Below are positions 1-8,260 of a DNA stretch of 64,000 nt, one piece after another. Numbering within the stretch: position 1 is the stretch's first letter; the number at the start of each line of letters is the position of its first letter. The notes below the pieces were generated by a model. It made no database searches and had not been told where the DNA came from. It saw only the letters and a program-made list of their open reading frames with translations. Origin of the DNA: Clostridia bacterium (lineage in GTDB: Bacteria; Bacillota; Clostridia; Oscillospirales; Acutalibacteraceae); contig JAFXGM010000026.1 of the NCBI GenBank assembly GCA_017513195.1, forward strand, positions 62,001-126,000, read 5' to 3'. The position numbers and the translations under genes were made by a program.

Positions 1-346
1 GCATTAAAGCCTTTGCAGGTGAGATGTGAGAATATTTTGTTATAAGGCGGTCAATACCTATACCAATTGTGGCACCAAAAATTATTACGTTGTTACAACC
101 CGAAAGATTTGTAGTAAGATTTTTTGATTGAACATCAAATACTCCAAAGTCGCATAAATCACCATCCGTTTTAACAGGTAATTCACAGTAGCAAACTTTG
201 TATGTAATGCAGTTTATTGCCTCGTTTATACACTCGTTTAAAAGTTTGATTGTATTATCGTCAGCAATTCCGCCGGCATACCGCAGTATTTCTTTTTCAT
301 CAATGGGCGGTGCCGAGTATGTTTTGGTTAAAATAGTTTCGTTCAT
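1..346 (-). CDS. Partial methionine synthase B12-activation-domain protein
   Basis: This gene runs off the left edge; about 115 N-terminal codons are visible from an ATG at 346. It reads MNETILTKTYSAPPIDEKEI and continues with a segment containing KTDGDLCDFG and IFGATIGIGIDRLI. That pattern resembles the stand-alone proteins related to the C-terminal reactivation domain of cobalamin-dependent methionine synthase (MetH), which in Clostridia often sit next to metF. The family role is SAM-dependent reductive reactivation of the cobalamin enzyme. Its ATG overlaps the metF stop codon in an ATGA, so translation is coupled and it is the third gene of the cysK-metF operon. The family call rests on motif memory and context; the C-terminal part is not in the window. 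Confidence 0.6.
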   Translation of the reverse strand, partial: MNETILTKTYSAPPIDEKEILRYAGGIADDNTIKLLNECINEAINCITYKVCYCELPVKTDGDLCDFGVFDVQSKNLTTNLSGCNNVIIFGATIGIGIDRLITKYSHISPAKALM

Positions 347-1221
347 TTTTTAATTATATCAGACAAGTTAGCTTGAATTTTTGCCGCTACGTCGGGTTTG
401 TTCATTGAGTAAACGTGAACGTTTGATATACCGTTTGCGTATAGGTCGATAATTTGATCGGTAGCGTAGGCAATACCTGCTTGTTTCATAGCATTGGGAT
501 TATAACCAAATTTATCTACTAAACTTTTAAAACGCTGTGGCATAAATGAGCCTGAAAGTTTAATAGAACGTTCAACCTGATTAGCATTTGTAATAGGCAT
601 AACGCCCGGTATTACAGGGACTGTAATTCCGGCTTCACGTATTTTGTATAAAAAGTTATAAAGAAGATTGTTATCAAAAAACATCTGTGTTGTTAAAAAA
701 TCAACACCCGCGTCAACCTTTTCTTTAAGACGTTTAATATCGTCTTTTTGCGTTGCGCTTTCGGGATGAATTTCTGGGTAGCACGCAGCACCGATGCAAA
801 AATCTTGGTTTGCCGATTTTAATTCGTATATCAGATCAATCGCATATTTATAATCCCAGGTTGTACGGTCGGAATCTTTTAAGGCATCGGGTATATCACC
901 GCGAAGAGCCATAATATTTTGTATACCTGCAGCTTTGATTTCATCAATCTTTTGTTTTACTGTGTCGCGAGTCGATGAAACACAGGTAAGGTGAGCCAGT
1001 GTTGGCACACCGTAAAGCGATTTAATATTTTTGGCAATATCAAGTGTATATTGGCTTGTGCCTCCACCCGCGCCATAAGTAACGCTCATAAAAGCAGGGC
1101 GCAGCTTTGCAATTTCTTCGGTAGCGGATTTTACGCTTTCAAAGGTTGATTCACTTTTTGGTGGGAAAACCTCGAAAGAAAGGGAGGGTTTATTTGGATT
1201 TAATAAATCAATGATTTTCAT
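343..1221 (-). CDS. metF: Methylenetetrahydrofolate reductase
   Basis: This 292-residue protein reduces 5,10-methylene-THF to 5-methyl-THF, the methyl donor for methionine synthase. The MetF fold is clear: LSFEVFPPKSE near the N-terminus (catalytic Glu), SVTYGAGGG, LAHLTCV, the NIMALRGDIP loop, CIGAACYPEIHPE and DFLTTQMFFDN, with PVIPGVMPI later. The length matches bacterial MetF. The reading frame is open for another 26 codons upstream, overlapping cysK, but the ATG at 1221 follows AAAGGA at good spacing and gives the usual MKIIDLL start, so I use it. It lies 19 bp after cysK and overlaps the activation-domain gene by 4 bp. The operon therefore links cysteine synthesis with methyl-group supply for methionine. 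Confidence 0.95.
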   Translation of the reverse strand: MKIIDLLNPNKPSLSFEVFPPKSESTFESVKSATEEIAKLRPAFMSVTYGAGGGTSQYTLDIAKNIKSLYGVPTLAHLTCVSSTRDTVKQKIDEIKAAGIQNIMALRGDIPDALKDSDRTTWDYKYAIDLIYELKSANQDFCIGAACYPEIHPESATQKDDIKRLKEKVDAGVDFLTTQMFFDNNLLYNFLYKIREAGITVPVIPGVMPITNANQVERSIKLSGSFMPQRFKSLVDKFGYNPNAMKQAGIAYATDQIIDLYANGISNVHVYSMNKPDVAAKIQANLSDIIKK

Positions 1222-1240
1222 ATAAATATCCTTTAAAACT

Positions 1241-2173
1241 TTATTCTTTAAACATTTCGGTAGATAGATAGCGGTCGCCTGTGTCGGGGAGAAGAACAAC
1301 TATTGTTTTGCCGTTGTTTTCATCGCGTTTTGCAACCTCTATCGCAGCAGATAATGCCGCGCCGGACGAAATACCAACAAGTACACCCTCGATTTTGCCG
1401 ATAAGCCTACCGCTTTCAAAAGCATCTTCGTCGGTTACGGTTATAATTTCGTCATAGATGGTTGTATTTAATACTTCGGGTACAAAATTAGCACCAATGC
1501 CTTGAATTTTATGTGGTGCTGCTGTACCGTTTGACAACAGTGGGGAAGATGCAGGCTCAACTGCGATAATCTTAATATCGGGATTTTGTGATTTTAAATA
1601 TTCGCCTGTGCCGGTTATAGTACCGCCTGTGCCAACACCTGCTACAAAAACATCAACCTTGCCGTCAGTATCACGATATATTTCGGGTCCTGTGGTGTCA
1701 AAGTGTGCCTTTGGATTGGCAGGGTTTACAAACTGACCTGCAATAATGCTGTTAGGTATCTCTGTTTTTAGCTGTTCTGCCTTTGCTATTGCGCCCGACA
1801 TGCCCTTTGCGCCTTCTGTTAGTACAAGCTCGGCGCCATATGCCTTCATAAGCTGTTGACGTTCGACAGACATACTGTCGGGCATAACAATTATTACGCG
1901 GTAGCCACGCGCAGCACCTACGCACGCAAGACCGATACCGGTGTTTCCGCTTGTAGGCTCTATTATTACCGAGTCGGGTTTAAGCAAGCCGTTTTGCTCC
2001 ATATCATTTATCATGGCAAGAGCTACACGGTCTTTTACCGAGCCTGCGGGATTAAGATATTCTAGCTTTGCAAGCAATTTTGCCTTTAAATTATATTTTT
2101 TTTCAATGTTGGTAAGCTCTAAAAGGGGAGTGTTACCGATTAATTTGTCAATAGAATTATATATATTAGCCAT
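1241..2173 (-). CDS. cysK: Cysteine synthase A (O-acetylserine sulfhydrylase)
   Basis: A PLP enzyme of 310 residues that makes cysteine from O-acetylserine and sulfide. It shows the family landmarks: IGNTPLLEL, the PLP lysine in NPAGSVKDRVA (about residues 42-52), the substrate loop EPTSGNTGIGLA, the glycine-rich phosphate loop GVGTGGTITGTG and the C-terminal VLLPDTGDRYLST. The length is normal for CysK. The ATG at 2173 follows AGGAGA. It is first in the operon with metF and a MetH-activation protein, behind a near-consensus sigma-A promoter (2202-2230). I see no T-box, S-box or other leader between promoter and start. A cystathionine beta-synthase-like role is possible in this family but CysK is the simplest reading. 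Confidence 0.95.
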   Translation of the reverse strand: MANIYNSIDKLIGNTPLLELTNIEKKYNLKAKLLAKLEYLNPAGSVKDRVALAMINDMEQNGLLKPDSVIIEPTSGNTGIGLACVGAARGYRVIIVMPDSMSVERQQLMKAYGAELVLTEGAKGMSGAIAKAEQLKTEIPNSIIAGQFVNPANPKAHFDTTGPEIYRDTDGKVDVFVAGVGTGGTITGTGEYLKSQNPDIKIIAVEPASSPLLSNGTAAPHKIQGIGANFVPEVLNTTIYDEIITVTDEDAFESGRLIGKIEGVLVGISSGAALSAAIEVAKRDENNGKTIVVLLPDTGDRYLSTEMFKE

Positions 2174-2201
2174 TAAAATTCTCCTATAATATTATATAAG
2201 C

Positions 2202-2230
2202 ATTTTATCACTATTTATTTTTTATGTCAA
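2202..2230 (-). promoter_or_regulatory. Sigma-A promoter of cysK-metF
   Basis: On the minus strand TTGACA (2230-2225) is followed by a 17-bp spacer and TAAAAT (2207-2202), about 30 bp upstream of the cysK ATG. The leader is too short for a riboswitch. Confidence 0.8.
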
Positions 2231-2234
2231 TGTA

Positions 2235-2264
2235 AAAAGCAGACAGTGGTTTCTGTCTGCTTTT
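2235..2264 (-). terminator. Terminator after the nucleotidyltransferase-kinase gene
   Basis: A perfect 12-bp hairpin (arms 2235-2246 and 2253-2264, AAAAGCAGACAG and complement, 6-nt loop) starts 7 bp after the stop codon of the gene ending at 2271. The A/T ends of the stem give a short U tract on the minus strand. It insulates that gene from cysK. Confidence 0.8.
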
Positions 2265-2270
2265 AGTATT

Positions 2271-4658
2271 TTAAAATATTACCGATGAACCGCTTGATGC
2301 GCTATATACGTTTGCCGCGTGTGTAAAGCCGTATTTGTCGTAATAATCACGGTTTACAACTTCTATAATACTATCCGCTTTTGATTTTTCAACGAGTGCA
2401 ATTACACAACCGCCAAGACCTGCGCCTACAATTTCGCTACCCAAGACACCGTCGGTTGCGTTAAGAACATCACAGAGATAGTCGATCTCGGGTGTTGAAC
2501 AAGCGTAAGAGCCACATTCGGTTTCAAAAGGTGTATTGTTAGCAATTAGTTGTTCTAAATGTGCATCACTAACACTTTCAACACCTATACGGTCACCATT
2601 GTGACTAATTTTCATCATGTTACCAAGCGCGGTGTAATCTTCAGATTTAAGAACCTCCATAAACTGCTCGGCGCGTTCGCATTCTGAAATGCCGTAAAGC
2701 GCTACATTGCGTAATTCGTAAACCTTTGGGTCCTTATGGTTGGAGAATATTTCACTTAAACGCTGTTTGTATTCGGGCAATAACGCTTTTATTCCTCCGC
2801 GAGTGATAGTTTCAGGTAATGTTGCTATCATTTCATAAACTTCTGAATACGGTCTTATTTTTGCTAAATCTCGGAATTCTTTAAGTTCGTGGTTAGGATA
2901 ATTCTTTTTCAGAAGCATAAGTGCGAATTCATAACAGGCAACCTTTGCATTAAATGTATCTTTACTGCCTTCCGATTTTTTAGCCATAAGCATTGAGTTA
3001 GCAACCAAAACAGCGTATTTGTCTGAGAATTTTTGTCTTTCACAAACGGTAAAGGGTTTAAATCCCAAGTGCACAATAGCATCTTTTTGACCGCATTTCA
3101 TGGCCGCGTGGTCGCCTGCGCCACCGCGAGAGCCAACAAACCATTCACCCTCACCGCAAAGATCAATAAATTCACGCTCGGTAAGGTTAAGACAGTTGAG
3201 CGCAACAAGTGCCTCCATAACGGCAACAACAATGGCAGATGAAGAGGAAAGACCTGCTGCTACGGGAATATTACCCGTAGATACCATATCCATTCCGCAA
3301 AGGGTATAATCGGTATTAAATTGCGCGTGTATTACAGCCGATTTAACGTAGTTAGACCAGTCACCCTTGCTTTCGTTTAAAGCGTTAACGACCTTTTCGC
3401 TGGCAAGATAAGAAAGCCACGATTCACCAGAGCCTAAAGCTAAAGTTTCACTAATTGAAAAACTGCGGTCAGGGTAGGTGGTGTCTAAATTTGCAATGTT
3501 AACAATATCATCATCGCGACGTGCAGATACAAACACCTGGTCTTTGTCGGTTGCCATAACGTTAATACCACCGCCACGATGGTCGATATGCCTGCCCATA
3601 AGATTTATACGACCGGGTGAACGGGTGATAACAACCTTTTTATCGCCATATTTTTCTATAAATTTATTTAGTAAATCAATATATCTTTGCTTTTGCGTGT
3701 CGAGATTATCGGCATAAAGTTTAGATAATCTTTCATCCATATTGCCGCTATTAATATCAGCAATATATTGGGAAGCTGTACGCATAAAATGTTCGCTCAC
3801 TTTGCAAAGCTCTTGTTTGGTGCTGTATGTAAGCATATCGTTTTTGTTAGCAATTTCGTATAATACAGCCTGATTCTTTGCGGCAAAATATTCGAGAGCA
3901 TCGGTAAGATAAATTTCGCCTTGTGCATTGTCAGAGCCGATGTTTTGGATGGCATCAATTACCTTATTGGTATCAAAGCAATAAAGAGCTGCATTGGCAT
4001 ACGGGGCAGAAAGCACTTCGTCAGCATCAAACTCAACACCGCAAAGTGTTTTTGTGGGTGACGGAGTCTTCGTGAGCGCACTGTCAAGCACCTTTTTTGC
4101 TTTTTTAGGATTAAGACCGATACCGTCAAGTAAACTTTCGTATTTATCGGGTGTTGTATTACCAAGCGCCATTAAAGCGGCATCGGTAAATTCTATAACA
4201 CCGTATGGGTTACCATCGCGCACAACAACGCGGCCACCGTTAAAGTTATCTTTAAGCGGTTGTACACCCCATACGGCATTGGCAGCTTCTGCCTTTTGCA
4301 AAATACCGCTGATTACGTCGGTTGATATTATCTTGTCGCCCATAGATACTATAACAGGGCCATCATATCCCATAGAAGAAAGTGCTTTAAGCCCACAAAG
4401 GGCTGCATGGCCTGTACCTTTTTGTTCTTTTTGATAAGCGTATATAACACCATCTACTCCGTCAAGGCAGTCCATAACACTGTATGCTTGATGGCCAATA
4501 ACAACTACAAATCGGCTAACACCGGCAGATTTCATATTGTCAATGATTCTGCGTATAACGGGAACGCCTGCGCAGTCAAAGCAAACCTTACTTTTTGAAT
4601 TATCATTCATTCTTGAGCCTTTGCCTGCACACAAAATAATTGCCGCTGTATCCTTCAT
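2271..4658 (-). CDS. GlmU-like nucleotidyltransferase / galactokinase-family fusion
   Basis: A 795-residue two-domain enzyme. Residues 1-260 are a GlmU-like sugar-1-phosphate nucleotidyltransferase: LCAGKGSRM (9-17), KEQKGTGHA (78-86) resembling the GlmU substrate loop, SMGDK (105-109) with the metal Asp, and NAQGEIYLTDALEY (244-257). Residues about 340-795 are a GHMP kinase of the galactokinase group: SPGRINLMGRHIDHRGG (347-363), the ATP loop PVAAGLSSSSA (465-475), GGAGDHAAM (512-520) with the presumed catalytic Asp, and a C-terminal GAGLGGCVIAL. A natural inference is sugar to sugar-1-phosphate to NDP-sugar in one polypeptide, a salvage enzyme. The GlmU-type loop and the GalNAc-kinase-like HID motif hint at a hexosamine, but the substrate is not established. 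The GH63-like gene lies 75 bp upstream on the same strand. Confidence 0.8.
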   Translation of the reverse strand: MKDTAAIILCAGKGSRMNDNSKSKVCFDCAGVPVIRRIIDNMKSAGVSRFVVVIGHQAYSVMDCLDGVDGVIYAYQKEQKGTGHAALCGLKALSSMGYDGPVIVSMGDKIISTDVISGILQKAEAANAVWGVQPLKDNFNGGRVVVRDGNPYGVIEFTDAALMALGNTTPDKYESLLDGIGLNPKKAKKVLDSALTKTPSPTKTLCGVEFDADEVLSAPYANAALYCFDTNKVIDAIQNIGSDNAQGEIYLTDALEYFAAKNQAVLYEIANKNDMLTYSTKQELCKVSEHFMRTASQYIADINSGNMDERLSKLYADNLDTQKQRYIDLLNKFIEKYGDKKVVITRSPGRINLMGRHIDHRGGGINVMATDKDQVFVSARRDDDIVNIANLDTTYPDRSFSISETLALGSGESWLSYLASEKVVNALNESKGDWSNYVKSAVIHAQFNTDYTLCGMDMVSTGNIPVAAGLSSSSAIVVAVMEALVALNCLNLTEREFIDLCGEGEWFVGSRGGAGDHAAMKCGQKDAIVHLGFKPFTVCERQKFSDKYAVLVANSMLMAKKSEGSKDTFNAKVACYEFALMLLKKNYPNHELKEFRDLAKIRPYSEVYEMIATLPETITRGGIKALLPEYKQRLSEIFSNHKDPKVYELRNVALYGISECERAEQFMEVLKSEDYTALGNMMKISHNGDRIGVESVSDAHLEQLIANNTPFETECGSYACSTPEIDYLCDVLNATDGVLGSEIVGAGLGGCVIALVEKSKADSIIEVVNRDYYDKYGFTHAANVYSASSGSSVIF

Positions 4659-4733
4659 AAATCAAACTCCATATTATTTTATTTTAAAAACCAATATTAT
4701 TTTATCGTAAATTTGCAAAAAAGCAAATAATTA

Positions 4734-5933
4734 TCAATTTTCTTGTAACCATTGACCCATTTTAATTGCAAATAAGTTCCAATTTTGGAAACCGGGGTTG
4801 TTTACACCTTCACCGGTTTCAGGGTCGTAATATTCGTGTAATTCACCACACTGTGCTATATCACGACCAAAAAGATCAAGTGTTTTGGTGGCAAGCTCTT
4901 TTGCTTCGGCAATGAAGCCATATTTTACAAGTCCATCAAAAACCATATAGTTAGAAATACCCCAAATTGGCCCTAACCAGCAAGATGGATTTCCGGTCTT
5001 TTTAATAGAATACATTTTTTCATATTTTGAAAGTGTACGCACACCGTAAGGCGCCCAAAAAGCCTTTTCGTCGAGCAAGTTTTCTTTTACCATACGAGTA
5101 GCTTGTTTAGGGGTAGCAATTCCTGCCCACATAGCCATAAAGCCTGACCAACAGCCAATACGTTGAATGAGCGTGTCCCAGTGTCTTGGCGCGCCCGAGT
5201 GTAAAATATTATCGGGATTAATAGGGAGTAGATTGAGGTCACAACTGTAATACATACCGTCTTTTTCGTCATAGCAAAGGTCTTGAACTGCTTTTTTAAG
5301 ATTTTCGGCTTCCGTTTTATAAAAGCTGACATCAATACCTAAAAGTTTGCCTAAATAACACACGGACTCTAATTCTTTATACATTAAGCAGTTAAGATAA
5401 ATTGATGCCGAGCTGTTTTCGGGACGATAGTATGTAGAAGGGTCATTGTCAACGCCTATTGCACAGTCGTTTATCCAGTAATAAAGACCACAGGTATGGC
5501 GCTGATTATTATAGTAGTAATCAATGAATTTGAGTATTTTATCAAAATATGGGCGAAGCCACTCTATATCGTTATTATTAACCTCTACAATAAATGCTGC
5601 GTGTTGCGCAAGACAAGGCTTGTGTATGTTGGTAACGGGGTGATTTTCATAATTATACCACTCTTTTGTTGGAGTGATAAATATTGGCATTTTACCGTTT
5701 TCGTCCATATGCTCAAGAAAATTTATGATACAGCCTTTTTCATACTCTGAAATATCTTCGGTTACAAAGTCGCGAAGCGCAATGTTGGTAAGCCAACTGT
5801 CCCAGTCCCAAAGACTGTTACTGTATGCTGCGCCCGGAACTATAAATTTGTGTTTAAGAAGTCCGTCGGGCTCGCGAAACATTTTTTTATAGTTTGATTT
5901 AGCATAGTTCAAAATTAAATCGTAGTTGCTCAT
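4734..5933 (-). CDS. GH63/MGH1-like (alpha/alpha)6-barrel glycoside hydrolase
   Basis: A 399-residue cytoplasmic protein without a signal peptide. It has the hallmarks of the trehalase/GH63 clan with an (alpha/alpha)6 barrel: SLWDWDSWLTN (40-50), the middle region NHPVTNIHKPCLAQHA, then GNPSCWLGPIWGISNY and near the C-terminus GELHEYYDPETGEG followed by NPGFQNWNLFAIKM. This layout is that of mannosylglycerate-hydrolase-like and related intracellular glycosidases; the Glu in the HEYYDP block and an upstream Asp are the likely catalytic pair by family analogy. The substrate is unknown. The start ATG at 5933 follows GAGGTGG, and a promoter lies at 5961-5989. It precedes the sugar kinase/nucleotidyltransferase fusion with no convincing terminator between, so it may release the sugar that the fusion activates. 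Confidence 0.7.
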   Translation of the reverse strand: MSNYDLILNYAKSNYKKMFREPDGLLKHKFIVPGAAYSNSLWDWDSWLTNIALRDFVTEDISEYEKGCIINFLEHMDENGKMPIFITPTKEWYNYENHPVTNIHKPCLAQHAAFIVEVNNNDIEWLRPYFDKILKFIDYYYNNQRHTCGLYYWINDCAIGVDNDPSTYYRPENSSASIYLNCLMYKELESVCYLGKLLGIDVSFYKTEAENLKKAVQDLCYDEKDGMYYSCDLNLLPINPDNILHSGAPRHWDTLIQRIGCWSGFMAMWAGIATPKQATRMVKENLLDEKAFWAPYGVRTLSKYEKMYSIKKTGNPSCWLGPIWGISNYMVFDGLVKYGFIAEAKELATKTLDLFGRDIAQCGELHEYYDPETGEGVNNPGFQNWNLFAIKMGQWLQEN

Positions 5934-5960
5934 AAAACCACCTCAGAACATATTTACTAT

Positions 5961-5989
5961 ATGATAACATACAAATTAGAATTTGTCAT
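5961..5989 (-). promoter_or_regulatory. Promoter of the GH63-like gene
   Basis: Minus strand ATGACA (5989-5984), 17-bp spacer, TATCAT (5966-5961), 28 bp before the ATG at 5933. One mismatch to consensus in each hexamer. Confidence 0.55.
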
Positions 5990-6002
5990 TAGTTTTAAAT
6001 AA

Positions 6003-6040
6003 AAAATTCCCGTGTACATAAAAATATACACGGGAAAATT
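6003..6040 (-). terminator. Terminator after lysS
   Basis: Arms TTCCCGTGTA (6007-6016) and TACACGGGAA (6027-6036) form a 10-bp stem. On the minus strand it is followed by a T-rich run (6006-6001), a standard intrinsic terminator just past the lysS stop at 6045. Confidence 0.85.
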
Positions 6041-6044
6041 ATTA

Positions 6045-7541
6045 TTAATCTAATGGTTTCATCGTGGGGAAGGCGATTACTTCACGAATGGTATCTGAAT
6101 TTGTAAGAAGCATTACAGCTCTGTCAATGCCGATACCCATACCACCTGTTGGAGGCATACCGTATTCCATAGCTGTAAGGAAATCTTCGTCAAGCATTTC
6201 TGCCTCATCGTCGCCACGTTCACGAAGCTCAAGTTGCTTTTCAAAACGTTCACGCTGAACGATTGGGTCGTTAAGCTCTGAATATGCGTTTGCAAGCTCG
6301 CTATGGCAAATAAAGAGCTCAAATCTTTCTGTAAGACGTGGATCAGCAGGTGAAGCCTTTGTAAGAGGGGAAACCTCTACAGGATACATTGTAATAAATG
6401 TAGGCTGAATAAGTTTTTCCTCAACCTTTTGGTCAAAGCAAGCATAAAGTGCGTTGCCCCAAGTTTTATCTGCAGTTTCTGCAAGCTCTACACCAATGCT
6501 TTCTGCAGCGGCTACAGCCTCAGCATCATCGGTAATGGCACCAAAGTCGATACCCGCATATTCTTTAACTGCGTCAACCATTGTAAGACGGCGCCAACCG
6601 GGTGTAAGGTCAATCTTTTCGCCAAGCCATTCAACCTCGTAGGTACCGTGAATTTCTTTTGCAGCGCCAGAGATTATACCCTCGGCAATGTCCATCATAT
6701 CGTGGAAATCAGCATAAGACTGATAAAGCTCAACTGTAGTAAATTCGGGGTTGTGCTTTGGGTCCATACCTTCGTTACGGAATATACGACCAATTTCATA
6801 CACGCGTTCCATACCGCCAACAATAAGACGCTTGAGCGGAAGCTCTGTTGCTATACGCATATACATAGGTATATTGAGTGTGTTGTGATGTGTTATAAAC
6901 GGACGAGCAGCCGCACCGCCAACAATTGTGTTAAGTACAGGTGTTTCAACCTCAATGTAATCCATATCATCAAGATATTTACGCATAAACTTGATGAACT
7001 GTGAACGAATCTTAAAATTGCGCTTTACGTTTGGATTCATAATAAGGTCAACATATCTTTGACGGAAACGAAGGTCATTGTTTGTAAGACCGTGGAATTT
7101 CTCTGGCAAGGGGAGAAGTGATTTTGCCAAAATCTCGATATGGTTTGCGTGGATAGAGATTTCTTCGGTCTGGGTTTTAAATACGGTACCCTTAACGCCT
7201 ACGATATCACCAATGTCCCATTTTTTAAATGCTGCATAGGTTTCTTCGCCAACGTCATCACGACGAACGTAAAGCTGAATATCGCCTTCGCCGTCGCGAA
7301 TGGTAACAAAGCTTGCTTTACCCATAATTCTACGAGCCATAATACGACCTGCAACGCTAACTTCTTTTCCTTCATAGCCTTCAAAGTCGCCCTTAATCTG
7401 CATAGAATGTGCATCAACGTCATATTTAGTTTTTACAAAAGGATCGTTGCCTGATTCTTTCATTGCAGAAAGTTTATCACGGCGAACCTGTAAAATTTCA
7501 CTTAGTTCTTGTACCGGAGCATTGTTATTATTTTCGCTCAT
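6045..7541 (-). CDS. lysS: Lysyl-tRNA synthetase, class II
   Basis: This enzyme charges tRNA-Lys with lysine. The N-terminal OB-fold anticodon domain (about 55-150) contains VSVAGRIMARRIMGKA; the class II catalytic core follows with motif 2 around FRNEGMDPKHNPEF and motif 3 GMGIGIDRAVMLL near the C-terminus. The 498-residue length is typical. An ATG nine bases upstream (7550) abuts the ribosome site with no spacing, whereas the ATG at 7541 sits about 9 bases after AAAGG, so I choose 7541 (MSENNNN). It lies downstream of greA, separated by a hairpin that probably allows some read-through, since no separate promoter is evident between them. Confidence 0.97.
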   Translation of the reverse strand: MSENNNNAPVQELSEILQVRRDKLSAMKESGNDPFVKTKYDVDAHSMQIKGDFEGYEGKEVSVAGRIMARRIMGKASFVTIRDGEGDIQLYVRRDDVGEETYAAFKKWDIGDIVGVKGTVFKTQTEEISIHANHIEILAKSLLPLPEKFHGLTNNDLRFRQRYVDLIMNPNVKRNFKIRSQFIKFMRKYLDDMDYIEVETPVLNTIVGGAAARPFITHHNTLNIPMYMRIATELPLKRLIVGGMERVYEIGRIFRNEGMDPKHNPEFTTVELYQSYADFHDMMDIAEGIISGAAKEIHGTYEVEWLGEKIDLTPGWRRLTMVDAVKEYAGIDFGAITDDAEAVAAAESIGVELAETADKTWGNALYACFDQKVEEKLIQPTFITMYPVEVSPLTKASPADPRLTERFELFICHSELANAYSELNDPIVQRERFEKQLELRERGDDEAEMLDEDFLTAMEYGMPPTGGMGIGIDRAVMLLTNSDTIREVIAFPTMKPLD

Positions 7542-7576
7542 TTGTAACATCCTTTCATATTGTAAAAAATTAAAAA

Positions 7577-7600
7577 TAGGGCAGATATGGCCTGCCCCTA
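7577..7600 (-). terminator. Hairpin between greA and lysS
   Basis: GGGCAG (7579-7584) pairs with CTGCCC (7592-7597), with flanking A-T pairs, and is followed on the minus strand by a T-rich stretch. It ends greA transcription at least partly; lysS has no visible promoter of its own, so read-through is inferred. Confidence 0.55.
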
Positions 7601-7604
7601 AATA

Positions 7605-8078
7605 TTATTTTGAAATTTTAACGATTTTCAGCTTGATATCGCCTGCAGGTGCTTCTACAGTAACAACATCGCCAACTTTATGTCCTAAAAGTGCACGACC
7701 AACAGGAGATTCGTCAGAAATCTTGTTGTTTACGGGGTCGGCCTCGGTAGAGCCAACAACATGATATTCGTCTTCCTCTTCAAATTCTTCGTCGTAAACC
7801 TTTACCTTAACACCAACAACAACTGTTTTTGCAGCGCCCTTGATGTCTTTGATAATTTCAACGTTTTTAAGCATTGCTTCAAGCTCTACAATACGAGCCT
7901 CAATCTTTGCCTGCTCATTTTTTGCGTCATCATATTCGCTGTTTTCAGAAAGGTCACCGTAGCCACGTGCTACTTTAATTTTCTCTGCGATGTCTGTACG
8001 ACCCTCTGTTTTAAGATATTCAAGCTCATCTTGAAGCTTTTTAAGACCGTCATCGGTTACCTTGATAGCCTTAGCCAA
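7605..8078 (-). CDS. greA: Transcription elongation factor GreA
   Basis: GreA rescues backtracked RNA polymerase by stimulating transcript cleavage through its secondary channel. The N-terminal coiled coil carries [15 protein letters not shown] with the acidic tip residues D42 and E45 in my numbering, the positions that coordinate catalytic magnesium in the family. The C-terminal FKBP-like domain includes [19 protein letters not shown] take the TTG at 8078 as the start: it gives MAKAIKVTD and lies about 8 bases after AAAGGTGG, whereas the GTG at 8090 overlaps the ribosome site. The resulting 157 residues match the family. It is driven by the promoter at 8135-8163 and precedes lysS, a common Firmicutes arrangement. 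Confidence 0.96.
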   Translation of the reverse strand: MAKAIKVTDDGLKKLQDELEYLKTEGRTDIAEKIKVARGYGDLSENSEYDDAKNEQAKIEARIVELEAMLKNVEIIKDIKGAAKTVVVGVKVKVYDEEFEEEDEYHVVGSTEADPVNNKISDESPVGRALLGHKVGDVVTVEAPAGDIKLKIVKISK

Positions 8079-8134
8079 AATAAAAACCACCTTTAATTTT
8101 ATATAAATAGTTATTTGCCACAGAGTCGAGCAAC

Positions 8135-8163
8135 ATTATACAATTTAATTGCTAGATTGTCAA
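8135..8163 (-). promoter_or_regulatory. Consensus sigma-A promoter of greA-lysS
   Basis: Minus strand TTGACA (8163-8158), 17-bp spacer, TATAAT (8140-8135): a perfect consensus, fitting a strong housekeeping operon. It is back to back with the promoter at 8192-8221. Confidence 0.9.
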
Positions 8164-8191
8164 GAATAATATTTTCACAAGTTAAATTAAC

Positions 8192-8221
8192 TTGACAAGA
8201 GGCACATAATAATTATATACT
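8192..8221 (+). promoter_or_regulatory. Sigma-A promoter of the WbaP-like gene
   Basis: TTGACA (8192-8197), 18-bp spacer, TATACT (8216-8221), about 40 bp before the ATG at 8261. Confidence 0.8.
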
Positions 8222-8260
8222 ATAGTGTAACTTTTAGCACATTTTTTTAGAGGTGTGTTT

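Noticed and set aside
3994..4434. Open frame on the plus strand opposite the fusion gene
   Set aside because: No ribosome site, and it is fully inside a well-supported gene on the other strand; typical antisense shadow.
4711..4728. ATTTGC/GCAAAT hairpin between the GH63-like gene and the fusion gene
   Set aside because: The stem has only six A/T-rich pairs and no T run on the minus strand, so I do not call it a terminator.
6429..7004. 191-codon open frame opposite lysS
   Set aside because: Its product is Cys/His/Asn-rich and shapeless, with no ribosome site; an antisense shadow of a conserved gene.
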